Part shown: in pieces, positions 1-11,175 of the stretch
How the letters are laid out: every line of letters starts with the position of its first letter
Position numbering within the stretch: position 1 is the first letter of the stretch
Position numbers and translations under genes: made by a program
Notes under the pieces: model-generated
Database searches by the model: none
Told to the model about the DNA's origin: nothing
The model's input: only the letters and a program-made list of their open reading frames with translations
From: Ophiura sarsii
Taxonomy: Eukaryota; Echinodermata; Ophiuroidea; Amphilepidida; Ophiuridae
Assembly: GCA_035610835.1 (NCBI GenBank)
Contig: CM069459.1
Location: forward strand, 58,497,817-58,561,816
Direction of reading: 5' to 3'
DNA length: 64,000 nucleotides

Positions 1-262
1 CACGGATGTGTTTTTACATCACTTTTAAATTTTTCATAAAAATCGAATTGTGTTTTTACATCACTTTGAAATTTTTCATCGAAATCTAATTTTTGCTCGT
101 ATCGGGCGCATAGAGCAGCTAGCAAGGTAGCATTACTTAGGAAAAGTCGGAAATCAACACAGATGTGTTTTTACATCACTTTTAAATTTTTCATAAAAAT
201 CGAATTGTGCTTTTACATCACTTTGAAATTTTTCATAGAAATCCAATTTTTGATCGTATCGG
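1..262. repeat. Long-monomer block 1 (truncated by window edge)
   Basis: The end of one 157-bp type 8 monomer is followed by a complete terminal long monomer. That last one is recognisable by ttactta in its head, gtgcttttac in its second half and ttgatcgtat at its end. The same closing monomer ends all seven long-monomer blocks. Confidence 0.93.
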
Positions 263-492
263 GCGCATAGAGCAGCTAGCAAGGTAGCATTACTCAGGAA
301 AAGTCAAAAATCAACACAGATGTGTTTTTACATCACTTTTAAAAAATTTCAAACAAATCAAATCGTTGCTCGTATCTGCGCATAGAGCAGCTAGCAAGAT
401 AGCATTACTCAGGAAAAGTCAAAAATCAACACAGATGTGTTTTTACATCACTTTCAAATTTTTTCAAAAAAATCCAATTGTTGCTCGTATGG
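263..492. repeat. Two-monomer linker, types 2-1
   Basis: This follows the long block directly. In the six other blocks a fixed run of nine monomers starting with types 1-1-1 comes next. Here a type 2 and a type 1 follow instead, so this border has been rearranged relative to the others. Confidence 0.85.
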
Positions 493-2331
493 GCGCATAG
501 AGCAGCTAGCAAGGTAGCATTACTCAGGAAAAGTCAAAAAGCAACACAGATGTGTTTTTACATCACTTTCAAAAAAATTCAAAAAATCCAATTGTTGCTC
601 GTATCGGCGCATAGAGCAGCTAGCAAGGTAGCATTACTCAGGAAAAGTCAAAAATCAACACAGATGTGTTTTTACATCACTTTTAAATTTTTTCAAAAAA
701 ATCAAATCGTTGCTCGTATCTGCGCATAGAGCAGCTAGCAAGATAGCATTACTCAGGAAAAGTCAAAAATCAACACAGATGTGTTTTTACATCACTTTTA
801 AATTTTTTCAAAAAAATCAAATCGTTGCTCGTATCTGCGCATAGAGCAGCTAGCAAGATAGCATTATTCAGGAAAAGTCAAAAATCAACACAGATGTGTT
901 TTTACATCACTTTCAAATTTTTTCAAAAAAATCCAATTGTTGCTCGTATCGGCGCATAGAGCAGCTAGCAAGGTAGCATTACTCAGGAAAAGTCAAAAAT
1001 CAACACATATGTGTTTTTACATCACTTTTAAAAAATTTCAAACAAATCAAATCGTTGCTCGTATCTGCGCATAGAGCAGCTAGCAAGGTAGCATTACTCA
1101 GGAAAAGTCAAAAATCAACACAGATGTGTTTTTACATCACTTTTAAAAAATTTCAAACAAATCAAATCGTTGCTCGTATCTGCGCATAGAGCAGCTAGCA
1201 AGATAGCATTACTCAGGAAAAGTCAAAAATCAACACAGATGTGTTTTTACATCACTTTCAAATTTTTTCAAAAAAATCCAATTGTTGCTCGTATGGGCGC
1301 ATAGAGCAGCTAGCAAGGTAGCATTACTCAGGAAAAGTCAAAAATCAACACAGATATGTTTTTACATCACTTTCAAATTTTTTCAAAAAAATCCAATTGT
1401 TGCTCTTATCGGCGCATAGAGCAGCTAGCAAGGTAGCATTACTCAGGAAAAGTCAAAAATCAACACAGATGTGTTTTTACATCACTTTTAAAAAATTTCA
1501 AACAAATCAAATCGTTGCTCGTATCTGCGCATAGAGCAGCTAGCAAGATAGCATTACTCAGGAAAAGTCAAAAATCAACACAGATGTGTTTTTACATCAC
1601 TTTCAAATTTTTTCAAAAAAATCCAATTGTTGCTCGTATGGGCGCATAGAGCAGCTAGCAAGGTAGCATTACTCAGGAAAAGTCAAAAATCAACACAGAT
1701 GTGTTTTTACATCACTTTTAAAAAATTTCAAACAAATCAAATCGTTGCTCGTATCTGCGCATAGAGCAGCTAGCAAGATAGCATTACTCAGGAAAAGTCA
1801 AAAATCAACACAGATGTGTTTTTACATCACTTTTAAATTTTTTCAAAAAAATCAAATCGTTGCTCGTATCTGCGCATAGAGCAGCTAGCAAGATAGCATT
1901 ACTCAGGAAAAGTCAAAAATCAACACAGATGTGTTTTTACATCACTTTTAAATTTTTTCAAAAAAATCAAATCGTTGCTCGTATCTGCGCATAGAGCAGC
2001 TAGCAAGATAGCATTACTCAGGAAAAGTCAAAAATCAACACAGATGTGTTTTTACATCACTTTTAAATTTTTTCAAAAAAATCCAATTGTTGCTCGTATG
2101 GGCGCATAGAGCAGCTAGCAAGGTAGCATTACTCAGGAAAAGTCAAAAATCAACACAGATGTGTTTTTACATCACTTTCAAATTTTTTATCGAAATCTAA
2201 TTTTTGCTCGTATCGGGCGCATAGAGCAGCTAGCAAGGTAGCATTACTCAGGAAAAGTCGGAAATCAACACGGATGTGTTTTTACATCACTTTCAAATTT
2301 TTTCAAAAAAATCCAATTGTTGCTCGTATGG
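493..2331. repeat. 16-monomer group 5-3-3-1-2n-2-1-1t-2-1-2-3-3-4-6-1
   Basis: The length is 1839 bp, exactly 16 x 115 - 1. The fourth monomer (837-951) carries attattcagg, a mark otherwise found on the second monomer after a long block, so this group mixes two contexts. CATATG of the type 2n monomer is at 1006. The last monomer carries gtcgg and cacgg, marks of the long-monomer family, on a type 1 tail. Confidence 0.85.
1004..1013. other. Perfect palindrome variant of the monomer dyad (first of 21)
   Basis: In nearly all monomers the site reads aacacagatgtgtt: six-base arms around GA. In type 2n monomers it is the fully symmetric aacacatatgtgtt. I find CATATG starting at 1006, 6635, 9622, 12633, 15277, 16885, 20687, 25766, 30502, 32280, 34923, 36647, 40462, 42785, 46806, 48530, 52895, 54044, 59903, 61627 and 62777. 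The core fits the CANNTG shape, but protein binding is only a possibility. Confidence 0.9.
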
Positions 2332-3364
2332 GCGCATAGAGCAGCTAGCAAGGTAGCATTACTCAGGAAAAGTCAAAAATCAACACAGATGTGTTTTTAC
2401 ATCACTTTCAAAAAAATTCAAAAAATCCAATTGTTGCTCGTATCGGCGCATAGAGCAGCTAGCAAGGTAGCATTACTCAGGAAAAGTCAAAAATCAACAC
2501 AGATGTGTTTTTACATCACTTTTAAAAAATTTCAAACAAATCAAATCGTTGCTCGTACCTGCGCATAGAGCAGCTAGCAAGATAGCATTACTCAGGAAAA
2601 GTCAAAAATCAACACAGATGTGTTTTTACATCACTTTCAAATTTTTTCAAAAAAATCCAATTGTTGCTCGTATGGGCGCATAGAGCAGCTAGCAAGGTAG
2701 CATTACTCAGGAAAAGTCAAAAATCAACACAGATGTGTTTTTACATCACTTTCAAAAAAATCCAAAAAATCCAATTGTTGCTCGTATCGGCGCATAGAGC
2801 AGCTAGCAAGGTAGCATTACTCAGGAAAAGTCAAAAATCAACACAGATGTGTTTTTACATCACTTTTAAATTTTTTCAAAAATATTAAATCGTTGCTCGT
2901 ATCTGCGCATAGAGCAGCTAGCAAGATAGCATTACTCAGGAAAAGTCAAAAATCAACACAGATGTGTTTTTACATCACTTTTAAATTTTTTCAAAAAAAT
3001 CAAATCGTTGCTCGTATCTGCGCATAGAGCAGCTAGCAAGATAGCATTACTCAGGAAAAGTCAAAAATCAACACAGATGTGTTTTTACATCACTTTTAAA
3101 TTTTTTCAAAAAAATCCAATTGTTGCTCGTATGGGCGCATAGAGCAGCTAGCAAGGTAGCATTACTCAGGAAAAGTCAAAAATCAACACAGATGTGTTTT
3201 TACATCACTTTCAAATTTTTTATCGAAATCTAATTTTTGCTCGTATCGGGCGCATAGAGCAGCTAGCAAGGTAGCATTACTCAGGAAAAGTCGGAAATCA
3301 ACACGGATGTGTTTTTACATCACTTTCAAATTTTTTCAAAAAAATCCAATTGTTGCTCGTATGG
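2332..3364. repeat. 9-monomer group 5-2-1-5-3-3-4-6-1
   Basis: It contains two type 5 monomers (2332 and 2676). The tail near 2880 reads aaaaatattaaatcg, a private variant. A type 6 monomer near the end introduces the cgggcgc head and is followed by a gtcgg/cacgg-marked type 1, as at 2215-2331, 18784-18898, 23046-23160 and 27896-28010. Confidence 0.85.
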
Positions 3365-4972
3365 GCGCATAGAGCAGCTAGCAAGGTAGCATTACTCAGG
3401 AAAAGTCAAAAATCAACACAGATGTGTTTTTACATCACTTTCAAAAAAATTCAAAAAATCCAATTGTTGCTCGTATCGGCGCATAGAGCAGCTAGCAAGG
3501 TAGCATTACTCAGGAAAAGTCAAAAATCAACACAGATGTGTTTTTACATCACTTTTAAATTTTTTCAAAAAAATCAAATCGTTGCTCGTATGGGCGCATA
3601 GAGCAGCTAGCAAGGTAGCATTACTCAGGAAAAGTCAAAAATCAACACAGATGTGTTTTTACATCACTTTTAAAAAATTTCAAACAAATCAAATCGTTGC
3701 TCGTATCTGCGCATAGAGCAGCTAGCAAGATAGCATTACTCAGGAAAAGTCAAAAATCAACACAGATGTGTTTTTACATCACTTTCAAATTTTTTCAAAA
3801 AAATCCAATTGTTGCTCGTATGGGCGCATAGAGCAGCTAGCAAGGTAGCATTACTCAGGAAAAGTCAAAAATCAACACAGATGTGTTTTTACATCACTTT
3901 TAAAAAATTTCAAACAAATCAAATCGTTGCTCGTATCTGCGCATAGAGCAGCTAGCAAGATAGCATTACTCAGGAAAAGTCAAAAATCAACACAGATGTG
4001 TTTTTACATCACTTTCAAATTTTTTCAAAAAAATCCAATTGTTGCTCGTATGGGCGCATAGAGCAGCTAGCAAGGTAGCATTACTCATGAAAAGTCAAAA
4101 ATCAACACAGATGTGTTTTTACATCACTTTCAAAAAAATTCAAAAAATCCAATTGTTGCTCGTATCGGCGCATAGAGCAGCTAGCAAGGTAGCATTACTC
4201 AGGAAAAGTCAAAAATCAACACAGATGTGTTTTTACATCACTTTTAAATTTTTTCAAAAAAATCAAATCGTTGCTCGTATCTGCGCATAGAGCAGCTAGC
4301 AAGATAGCATTACTCAGGAAAAGTCAAAAATCAACACAGATGTGTTTTTACATCACTTTTAAATTTTTTCAAAAAAATCAAATCGTTGCTCGTATCTGCG
4401 CATAGAGCAGCTAGCAAGATAGCATTACTCAGGAAAAGTCAAAAATCAACACAGATGTGTTTTTACATCACTTTCAAATTTTTTCAAAAAAATCCAATTG
4501 TTGCTCGTATGGGCGCATAGAGCAGCTAGCAAGGTAGCATTACTCAGGAAAAGTCAAAAATCAACACAGATGTGTTTTTACATCACTTTTAAAAAATTTC
4601 AAACAAATCAAATCGTTGCTCGTATCTGCGCATAGAGCAGCTAGCAAGATAGCATTACTCAGGAAAAGTCAAAAATCAACACAGATGTGTTTTTACATCA
4701 CTTTCAAATTTTTTCAAAAAAATCCAATTGTTGCTCGTATGGGCGCATAGAGCAGCTAGCAAGGTAGCATTACTCAGGAAAAGTCAAAAATCAACACAGA
4801 TGTGTTTTTACATCACTTTTAAAAAATTTCAAACAAATCAAATCGTTGCTCGTATCTGCGCATAGAGCAGCTAGCAAGATAGCATTACTCAGGAAAAGTC
4901 AAAAATCAACACAGATGTGTTTTTACATCACTTTCAAATTTTTTCAAAAAAATCCAATTGTTGCTCGTATGG
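3365..4972. repeat. Two groups: 5-3-2-1-2-1 and 5-3-3-1-2-1-2-1
   Basis: The groups are 689 bp and 919 bp, matching 6 x 115 - 1 and 8 x 115 - 1. The second (from 4054) opens with a type 5 monomer carrying catgaaaag instead of caggaaaag. That mark is shared with the type 5 monomers at 4973, 7271, 44110, 50199 and 57207. Confidence 0.85.
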
Positions 4973-7270
4973 GCGCATAGAGCAGCTAGCAAGGTAGCAT
5001 TACTCATGAAAAGTCAAAAATCAACACAGATGTGTTTTTACATCACTTTCAAAAAAATTCAAAAAATCCAATTGTTGCTCGTATCGGCGCATAGAGCAGC
5101 TAGCAAGGTAGCATTACTCAGGAAAAGTCAAAAATCAACACAGATGTGTTTTTACATCACTTTTAAATTTTTTCAAAAAAATCAAATCGTTGCTCGTATC
5201 TGCGCATAGAGCAGCTAGCAAGATAGCATTACTCAGGAAAAGTCAAAAATCAACACAGATGTGTTTTTACATCACTTTTAAATTTTTTCAAAAAAATCAA
5301 ATCGTTGCTCGTATCTGCGCATAGAGCAGCTAGCAAGATAGCATTACTCAGGAAAAGTCAAAAATCAACACAGATGTGTTTTTACATCACTTTTAAATTT
5401 TTTCAAAAAAATCCAATTGTTGCTCGTATCGGCGCATAGAGCAGCCAGCAAGGTAGCATTACTCAGGAAAAGTCAAAAATCAACACAGATGTGTTTTTAC
5501 ATCACTTTTAAATTTTTTCAAAAAAATCAAATCGTTGCTCGTATGGGCGCATAGAGCAGCTAGCAAGGTAGCATTACTCAGGAAAAGTCAAAAATCAACA
5601 CAGATGTGTTTTTACATCACTTTTAAAAAATTTCAAACAAATCAAATCGTTGCTCGTATCTGCGCATAGAGCAGCTAGCAAGATAGCATTACTCAGGAAA
5701 AGTCAAAAATCAACACAGATGTGTTTTTACATCACTTTCAAATTTTTTCAAAAAAATCCAATTGTTGCTCGTATGGGCGCATAGAGCAGCTAGCAAGGTA
5801 GCATTACTCAGGAAAAGTCAAAAATCAACACAGATGTGTTTTTACATCACTTTTAAAAAATTTCAAACAAATCAAATCGTTGCTCGTATCTGCGCATAGA
5901 GCAGCTAGCAAGATAGCATTACTCAGGAAAAGTCAAAAATCAACACAGATGTGTTTTTACATCACTTTCAAATTTTTTCAAAAAAATCCAATTGTTGCTC
6001 GTATGGGCGCATAGAGCAGCTAGCAAGGTAGCATTACTCAGGAAAAGTCAAAAAGCAACACAGATGTGTTTTTACATCACTTTCAAAAAAATTCAAAAAA
6101 TCCAATTGTTGCTCGTATCGGCGCATAGAGCAGCTAGCAAGGTAGCATTACTCAGGAAAAGTCAAAAATCAACACAGATGTGTTTTTACATCACTTTTAA
6201 ATTTTTTCAAAAAAATCAAATCGTTGCTCGTATCTGCGCATAGAGCAGCTAGCAAGATAGCATTACTCAGGAAAAGTCAAAAATCAACACAGATGTGTTT
6301 TTACATCACTTTTAAAAATTTTCAAAAAAATCAAATCGTTGCTCGTATCTGCGCATAGAGCAGCTAGCAAGATAGCATTACTCAGGAAAAGTCAAAAATC
6401 AACACAGATGTGTTTTAACATCACTTTTAAATTTTTTCAAAAAAATCCAATTGTTGCTCGTATCGGCGCATAGAGCAGCCAGCAAGGTAGCATTACTCAG
6501 GAAAAGTCAAAAATCAACACAGATGTGTTTTTACATCACTTTCAAATTTTTTCAAAAAAATCCAATTGTTGCTCGTATGGGCGCATAGAGCAGCTAGCAA
6601 GGTAGCATTACTCAGGAAAAGTCAAAAATCAACACATATGTGTTTTTACATCACTTTTAAAAAATTTCAAACAAATCAAATCGTTGCTCGTATCTGCGCA
6701 TAGAGCAGCTAGCAAGGTAGCATTACTCAGGAAAAGTCAAAAATCAACACAGATGTGTTTTTACATCACTTTTAAAAAATTTCAAACAAATCAAATCGTT
6801 GCTCGTATCTGCGCATAGAGCAGCTAGCAAGATAGCATTACTCAGGAAAAGTCAAAAATCAACACAGATGTGTTTTTACATCACTTTCAAATTTTTTCAA
6901 AAAAATCCAATTGTTGCTCGTATGGGCGCATAGAGCAGCTAGCAAGGTAGCATTACTCAGGAAAAGTCAAAAATCAACACAGATATGTTTTTACATCACT
7001 TTCAAATTTTTTCAAAAAAATCCAATTGTTGCTCTTATCGGCGCATAGAGCAGCTAGCAAGGTAGCATTACTCAGGAAAAGTCAAAAATCAACACAGATG
7101 TGTTTTTACATCACTTTTAAAAAATTTCAAACAAATCAAATCGTTGCTCGTATCTGCGCATAGAGCAGCTAGCAAGATAGCATTACTCAGGAAAAGTCAA
7201 AAATCAACACAGATGTGTTTTTACATCACTTTCAAATTTTTTCAAAAAAATCCAATTGTTGCTCGTATGG
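4973..7270. repeat. Two groups: 5-3-3-4-3-2-1-2-1 and 5-3-3-4-1-2n-2-1-1t-2-1
   Basis: The first is 1034 bp and the second, from 6007, is 1264 bp. Type 5 at 6007 carries aaaagcaaca. CATATG is at 6635. The tail near 6317 reads ttttaaaaattttc and a gttttaacatc variant occurs near 6412. The same order of groups returns, with insertions, from 7271. Confidence 0.87.
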
Positions 7271-10027
7271 GCGCATAGAGCAGCTAGCAAGGTAGCATTA
7301 CTCATGAAAAGTCAAAAATCAACACAGATGTGTTTTTACATCACTTTCAAAAAAATTCAAAAAATCCAATTGTTGCTCGTATCGGCGCATAGAGCAGCTA
7401 GCAAGGTAGCATTACTCAGGAAAAGTCAAAAATCAACACAGATGTGTTTTTACATCACTTTTAAATTTTTTCAAAAAAATCAAATCGTTGCTCGTATCTG
7501 CGCATAGAGCAGCTAGCAAGATAGCATTACTCAGGAAAAGTCAAAAATCAACACAGATGTGTTTTTACATCACTTTTAAATTTTTTCAAAAAAATCAAAT
7601 CGTTGCTCGTATCTGCGCATAGAGCAGCTAGCAAGATAGCATTACTCAGGAAAAGTCAAAAATCAACACAGATGTGTTTTTACATCACTTTTAAATTTTT
7701 TCAAAAAAATCCAATTGTTGCTCGTATCGGCGCATAGAGCAGCCAGCAAGGTAGCATTACTCAGGAAAAGTCAAAAATCAACACAGATGTGTTTTTACAT
7801 CACTTTTAAATTTTTTCAAAAAAATCAAATCGTTGCTCGTATGGGCGCATAGAGCAGCTAGCAAGGTAGCATTACTCAGGAAAAGTCAAAAATCAACACA
7901 GATGTGTTTTTACATCACTTTTAAAAAATTTCAAACAAATCAAATCGTTGCTCGTATCTGCGCATAGAGCAGCTAGCAAGATAGCATTACTCAGGAAAAG
8001 TCAAAAATCAACACAGATGTGTTTTTACATCACTTTCAAATTTTTTCAAAAAAATCCAATTGTTGCTCGTATGGGCGCATAGAGCAGCTAGCAAGGTAGC
8101 ATTACTCAGGAAAAGTCAAAAATCAACACAGATGTGTTTTTACATCACTTTTAAAAAATTTCAAACAAATCAAATCGTTGCTCGTATCTGCGCATAGAGC
8201 AGCTAGCAAGATAGCATTACTCAGGAAAAGTCAAAAATCAACACAGATGTGTTTTTACATCACTTTCAAATTTTTTCAAAAAAATCCAATTGTTGCTCGT
8301 ATGGGCGCATAGAGCAGCTAGCAAGGTAGCATTACTCAGGAAAAGTCAAAAATCAACACAGATGTGTTTTTACATCACTTTTAAAAAATTTCAAACAAAT
8401 CAAATCGTTGCTCGTATCTGCGCATAGAGCAGCTAGCAAGATAGCATTACTCAGGAAAAGTCAAAAATCAACACAGATGTGTTTTTACATCACTTTCAAA
8501 TTTTTTCAAAAAAATCCAATTGTTGCTCGTATGGGCGCATAGAGCAGCTAGCAAGGTAGCATTACTCAGGAAAAGTCAAAAAGCAACACAGATGTGTTTT
8601 TACATCACTTTCAAAAAAATTCAAAAAATCCAATTGTTGCTCGTATCTGCGCATAGAGCAGCTAGCAAGATAGCATTACTCAGGAAAAGTCAAAAATCAA
8701 CACAGATGTGTTTTTACATCACTTTCAAATTTTTTCAAAAAAATCCAATTGTTGCTCGTATGGGCGCATAGAGCAGCTAGCAAGGTAGCATTACTCAGGA
8801 AAAGTCAAAAATCAACACAGATGTGTTTTTACATCACTTTTAAAAAATTTCAAACAAATCAAATCGTTGCTCGTATCTGCGCATAGAGCAGCTAGCAAGA
8901 TAGCATTACTCAGGAAAAGTCAAAAATCAACACAGATGTGTTTTTACATCACTTTCAAATTTTTTCAAAAAAATCCAATTGTTGCTCGTATGGGCGCATA
9001 GAGCAGCTAGCAAGGTAGCATTACTCAGGAAAAGTCAAAAAGCAACACAGATGTGTTTTTACATCACTTTCAAAAAAATTCAAAAAATCCAATTGTTGCT
9101 CGTATCGGCGCATAGAGCAGCTAGCAAGGTAGCATTACTCAGGAAAAGTCAAAAATCAACACAGATGTGTTTTTACATCACTTTTAAATTTTTTCAAAAA
9201 AATCAAATCGTTGCTCGTATCTGCGCATAGAGCAGCTAGCAAGATAGCATTACTCAGGAAAAGTCAAAAATCAACACAGATGTGTTTTTACATCACTTTT
9301 AAATTTTTTCAAAAAAATCAAATCGTTGCTCGTATCTGCGCATAGAGCAGCTAGCAAGATAGCATTACTCAGGAAAAGTCAAAAATCAACACAGATGTGT
9401 TTTTACATCACTTTTAAATTTTTTCAAAAAAATCCAATTGTTGCTCGTATCGGCGCATAGAGCAGCCAGCAAGGTAGCATTACTCAGGAAAAGTCAAAAA
9501 TCAACACAGATGTGTTTTTACATCACTTTCAAATTTTTTCAAAAAAATCCAATTGTTGCTCGTATGGGCGCATAGAGCAGCTAGCAAGGTAGCATTACTC
9601 AGGAAAAGTCAAAAATCAACACATATGTGTTTTTACATCACTTTTAAAAAATTTCAAACAAATCAAATCGTTGCTCGTATCTGCGCATAGAGCAGCTAGC
9701 AAGGTAGCATTACTCAGGAAAAGTCAAAAATCAACACAGATGTGTTTTTACATCACTTTTAAAAAATTTCAAACAAATCAAATCGTTGCTCGTATCTGCG
9801 CATAGAGCAGCTAGCAAGATAGCATTACTCAGGAAAAGTCAAAAATCAACACAGATGTGTTTTTACATCACTTTCAAATTTTTTCAAAAAAATCCAATTG
9901 TTGCTCGTATGGGCGCATAGAGCAGCTAGCAAGGTAGCATTACTCAGGAAAAGTCAAAAATCAACACAGATATGTTTTTACATCACTTTCAAATTTTTTC
10001 AAAAAAATCCAATTGTTGCTCTTATCG
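7271..10027. repeat. Three groups, opened by type 5 monomers at 7271, 8535 and 8994
   Basis: The order is 5-3-3-4-3-2-1-2-1-2-1, then 5-1-2-1, then 5-3-3-4-1-2n-2-1-1t. The short middle group is unusual: its type 5 monomer ends in ctgcgc rather than cggcgc and is followed by a type 1, which suggests a crossover at that point. CATATG is at 9622. Confidence 0.85.
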
Positions 10028-11175
10028 GCGCATAGAGCAGCTAGCAAGGTAGCATTACTCAGGAAAAGTCAAAAATCAACACAGATGTGTTTTTACATCA
10101 CTTTTAAATTTTTTCAAAAAAATCAAATCGTTGCTCGTATCTGCGCATAGAGCAGCTAGCAAGATAGCATTACTCAGGAAAAGTCAAAAATCAACACAGA
10201 TGTGTTTTTACATCACTTTTAAATTTTTTCAAAAAAATCAAATCGTTGCTCGTATCTGCGCATAGAGCAGCTAGCAAGATAGCATTACTCAGGAAAAGTC
10301 AAAAATCAACACAGATGTGTTTTTACATCACTTTTAAATTTTTTCAAAAAAATCCAATTGTTGCTCGTATGGGCGCATAGAGCAGCTAGCAAGGTAGCAT
10401 TACTCAGGAAAAGTCAAAAATCAACACAGATGTGTTTTTACATCACTTTCAAATTTTTTATCGAAATCTAATTTTTGCTCGTATCGGGCGCATAGAGCAG
10501 CTAGCAAGGTAGCATTACTCAGGAAAAGTCAAAAATCAACACAGATGTGTTTTTACATCACTTTCAAAAAAATTCAAAAAATCCAATTGTTGCTCGTATC
10601 GGCGCATAGAGCAGCTAGCAAGGTAGCATTACTCAGGAAAAGTCAAAAATCAACACAGATGTGTTTTTACATCACTTTCAAAAAAATTCAAAAAATCCAA
10701 TTGTTGCTCGTATCGGCGCATAGAGCAGCTAGCAAGGTAGCATTACTCAGGAAAAGTCAAAAATCAACACAGATGTGTTTTTACATCACTTTTAAATTTT
10801 TTCAAAAAAATCAAATCGTTGCTCGTATCTGCGCATAGAGCAGCTAGCAAAATAGCATTACTCAGGAAAAGTCAAAAATCAACACAGATGTGTTTTTACA
10901 TCACTTTTAAATTTTTTCAAAAAAATCAAATCGTTGCTCGTATCTGCGCATAGAGCAGCTAGCAAGATAGCATTACTCAGGAAAAGTCAAAAATCAACAC
11001 AGATGTGTTTTTACATCACTTTTAAATTTTTTCAAAAAAATCCAATTGTTGCTCGTATGGGCGCATAGAGCAGCTAGCAAGGTAGCATTACTCAGGAAAA
11101 GTCAAAAATCAACACAGATGTGTTTTTACATCACTTTCAAATTTTTTATCGAAATCTAATTTTTGCTCGTATCGG
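10028..11175. repeat. Lead-in to long block 2: 3-3-4-6-5-5-3-3-4-6
   Basis: This is the only place where two type 5 monomers stand side by side (about 10488-10715). The first type 3 after them carries agcaaaatag, a mark repeated in the equivalent lead-ins near 19720, 23985, 28835 and 38680. It ends with a type 6 monomer whose cgggcgc opens the long block. Confidence 0.87.

Noticed and set aside
478..729. Family of about 50 near-identical 83-codon open frames as a protein gene family
   Set aside because: They begin at TTG rather than ATG, always cover a 114-bp monomer and end at the same repeat motif. They are explained by monomer length alone and have no promoter or other gene context.
10545..10838. 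97-codon ATG-started frame as a gene
   Set aside because: It exists only because two 114-bp monomers stand side by side; the sequence is plain satellite.
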